From assembly GCA_035630195.1 (NCBI GenBank), contig DASQLD010000528.1, forward strand, positions 1-7,220: a stretch of 7,220 bases of DNA. Reading direction: 5' to 3'. Within the stretch, counting starts at the first letter, position 1. Every line of letters begins with the position of its first letter. The notes under the pieces are model-generated. The model was not told where the DNA came from. It saw only the letters and a program-made list of their open reading frames with translations, and ran no database searches. This stretch comes from DASQDN01 sp035630195. GTDB lineage: Bacteria > Acidobacteriota > Terriglobia > Bryobacterales > Bryobacteraceae. A program made the translations under genes and the position numbers. This document shows, piece after piece, positions 6,567 through 7,220 of this stretch.

Positions 6567-7220
6567 TCAGACCTTAAGGTCCGACCAAGTCATAGGCTTA
6601 CCGGAATAGATTGCTTCCCGGCCGAGTATCGCGGTCAGCGTACTCTCCACCGCGTAGAATGCTGCGTTCTCGAGCTTTCCGGTCCTGGCGCCTTCGACAA
6701 ACGCGTTGACCGCGTCCAAGGTTATGTCGGCTTTCGAAGAATCGGTCTGCACGATCTCCGGCGGCGCGCCGCGCTGGGCCTTGTTATAGACTTCGTATCC
6801 GCGTCTTGTGGTCCGCACCGTGCCCTTCTCGCAAAGGAACACTTCTCCGATATCTGTGTAGCCACCGGCAGTGAACTGGCTGGCGGAAAAACTGAATACC
6901 ATTCCGTCCGCGAACTCATAGGTCACACCGAGGCTGTCCATGATATTGCCCGGTTCTTTGCGAACGGCACGTGCTCCATAGCCGCTTGCCTTCACCGGAT
7001 GATTGCCCACGAACCAGTTCACGACGTCCAGATTGTGGCAGTTCTGTTCGACGATAATGTCGCCAGAGTGCTCGCGATAGTAGAGCCAGTTGCGTACCTT
7101 CTCTTCGTTCGCAGCGTGCCCGCTACGCAAGGGAAGTCCCCCGCCGATCCAGGCGGCGCGTACCATCTTGATGGCGCCGAACTCGCCGGATTTGACGCGG
7201 TCATATGCCTGGCGGTAATC
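6567..7220 (-). CDS. Gfo/Idh/MocA family oxidoreductase, C-terminal part (N-terminus beyond window)
   Basis: NAD(P)-dependent oxidoreductase of the glucose-fructose oxidoreductase / inositol dehydrogenase group, acting on sugars or their derivatives; substrate unknown. 217 residues are visible. The frame is open to the window edge: 18 codons before the internal Met at 7166 read DYRQAYDRVKSGEFGAIK, a normal mid-protein segment, so that Met is not the start. The N-terminal Rossmann domain is outside. The visible part is the alpha/beta substrate domain, with the motif EQNCHNLD at 7026-7049 (His and Asp being the usual active-site pair), then DVVNWFVGNHPV, FADGMVFSFSASQF and a closing helix AFYAVESTLTAILGREAIYSG. 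The WLYYREHSGDIIVEQ style resembles family members common in Acidobacteria and Planctomycetes, which often carry a Tat signal; this cannot be checked here. The stop is four bases from the SDR stop, with no terminator between them. Confidence 0.9.
   Translation of the reverse strand, partial: DYRQAYDRVKSGEFGAIKMVRAAWIGGGLPLRSGHAANEEKVRNWLYYREHSGDIIVEQNCHNLDVVNWFVGNHPVKASGYGARAVRKEPGNIMDSLGVTYEFADGMVFSFSASQFTAGGYTDIGEVFLCEKGTVRTTRRGYEVYNKAQRGAPPEIVQTDSSKADITLDAVNAFVEGARTGKLENAAFYAVESTLTAILGREAIYSGKPMTWSDLKV

Overview
The window looks like an ordinary chromosomal stretch from a free-living, moderately GC-rich bacterium. Protein style suggests Acidobacteriota (Solibacter/Bryobacter-like). The clues are a Tat-signal aldo/keto reductase, a TIGR01777-type epimerase with the 'WMNASTATIYRH' sequence style, and a Gfo/Idh/MocA oxidoreductase with an 'EQNCHNLD' motif. 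This taxonomic guess is inference from remembered family resemblance, not from a search. I see no tRNA, rRNA, CRISPR array, insertion sequence or phage gene.

Layout. Positions 1-1544 (+) hold most of a large MscS-type mechanosensitive channel whose start lies before the window. Positions 1456-5720 (-) form a tight four-cistron unit, read right to left. It begins with glmS (glucosamine-6-phosphate synthase), then a YjbQ/UPF0047 protein overlapping it by ATGA, then a Tat-signal aldo/keto reductase 37 bp later, then a TIGR01777-type NAD-dependent epimerase 18 bp further on. The epimerase is split in two frames at a GTGA stop/start overlap, where a single missing G would explain the break, and its tail overlaps the 3' end of the channel gene by 89 bp. 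An 83-bp region (5721-5803) separates glmS from a divergent SDR oxidoreductase at 5804-6562 (+). That gene meets, after a 4-bp gap, a convergent Gfo/Idh/MocA oxidoreductase (6567-7220, -) whose N-terminus lies beyond the window.

How the genes work together. GlmS supplies amino sugar for peptidoglycan and other envelope polymers, and MscS protects the envelope during osmotic downshock. The other genes are NAD(P)-linked redox enzymes of unknown substrate and a small conserved protein. The shared minus-strand unit shows likely co-transcription, but it does not define a pathway.

I found no convincing undescribed system. The feature most worth rechecking is the split epimerase: sequencing error, recent pseudogene, or a genuinely coupled two-part gene. 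Smaller points are the coupled glmS-yjbQ junction, a possible near-leaderless glmS promoter, and gene ends packed so closely that there is no room for terminators.
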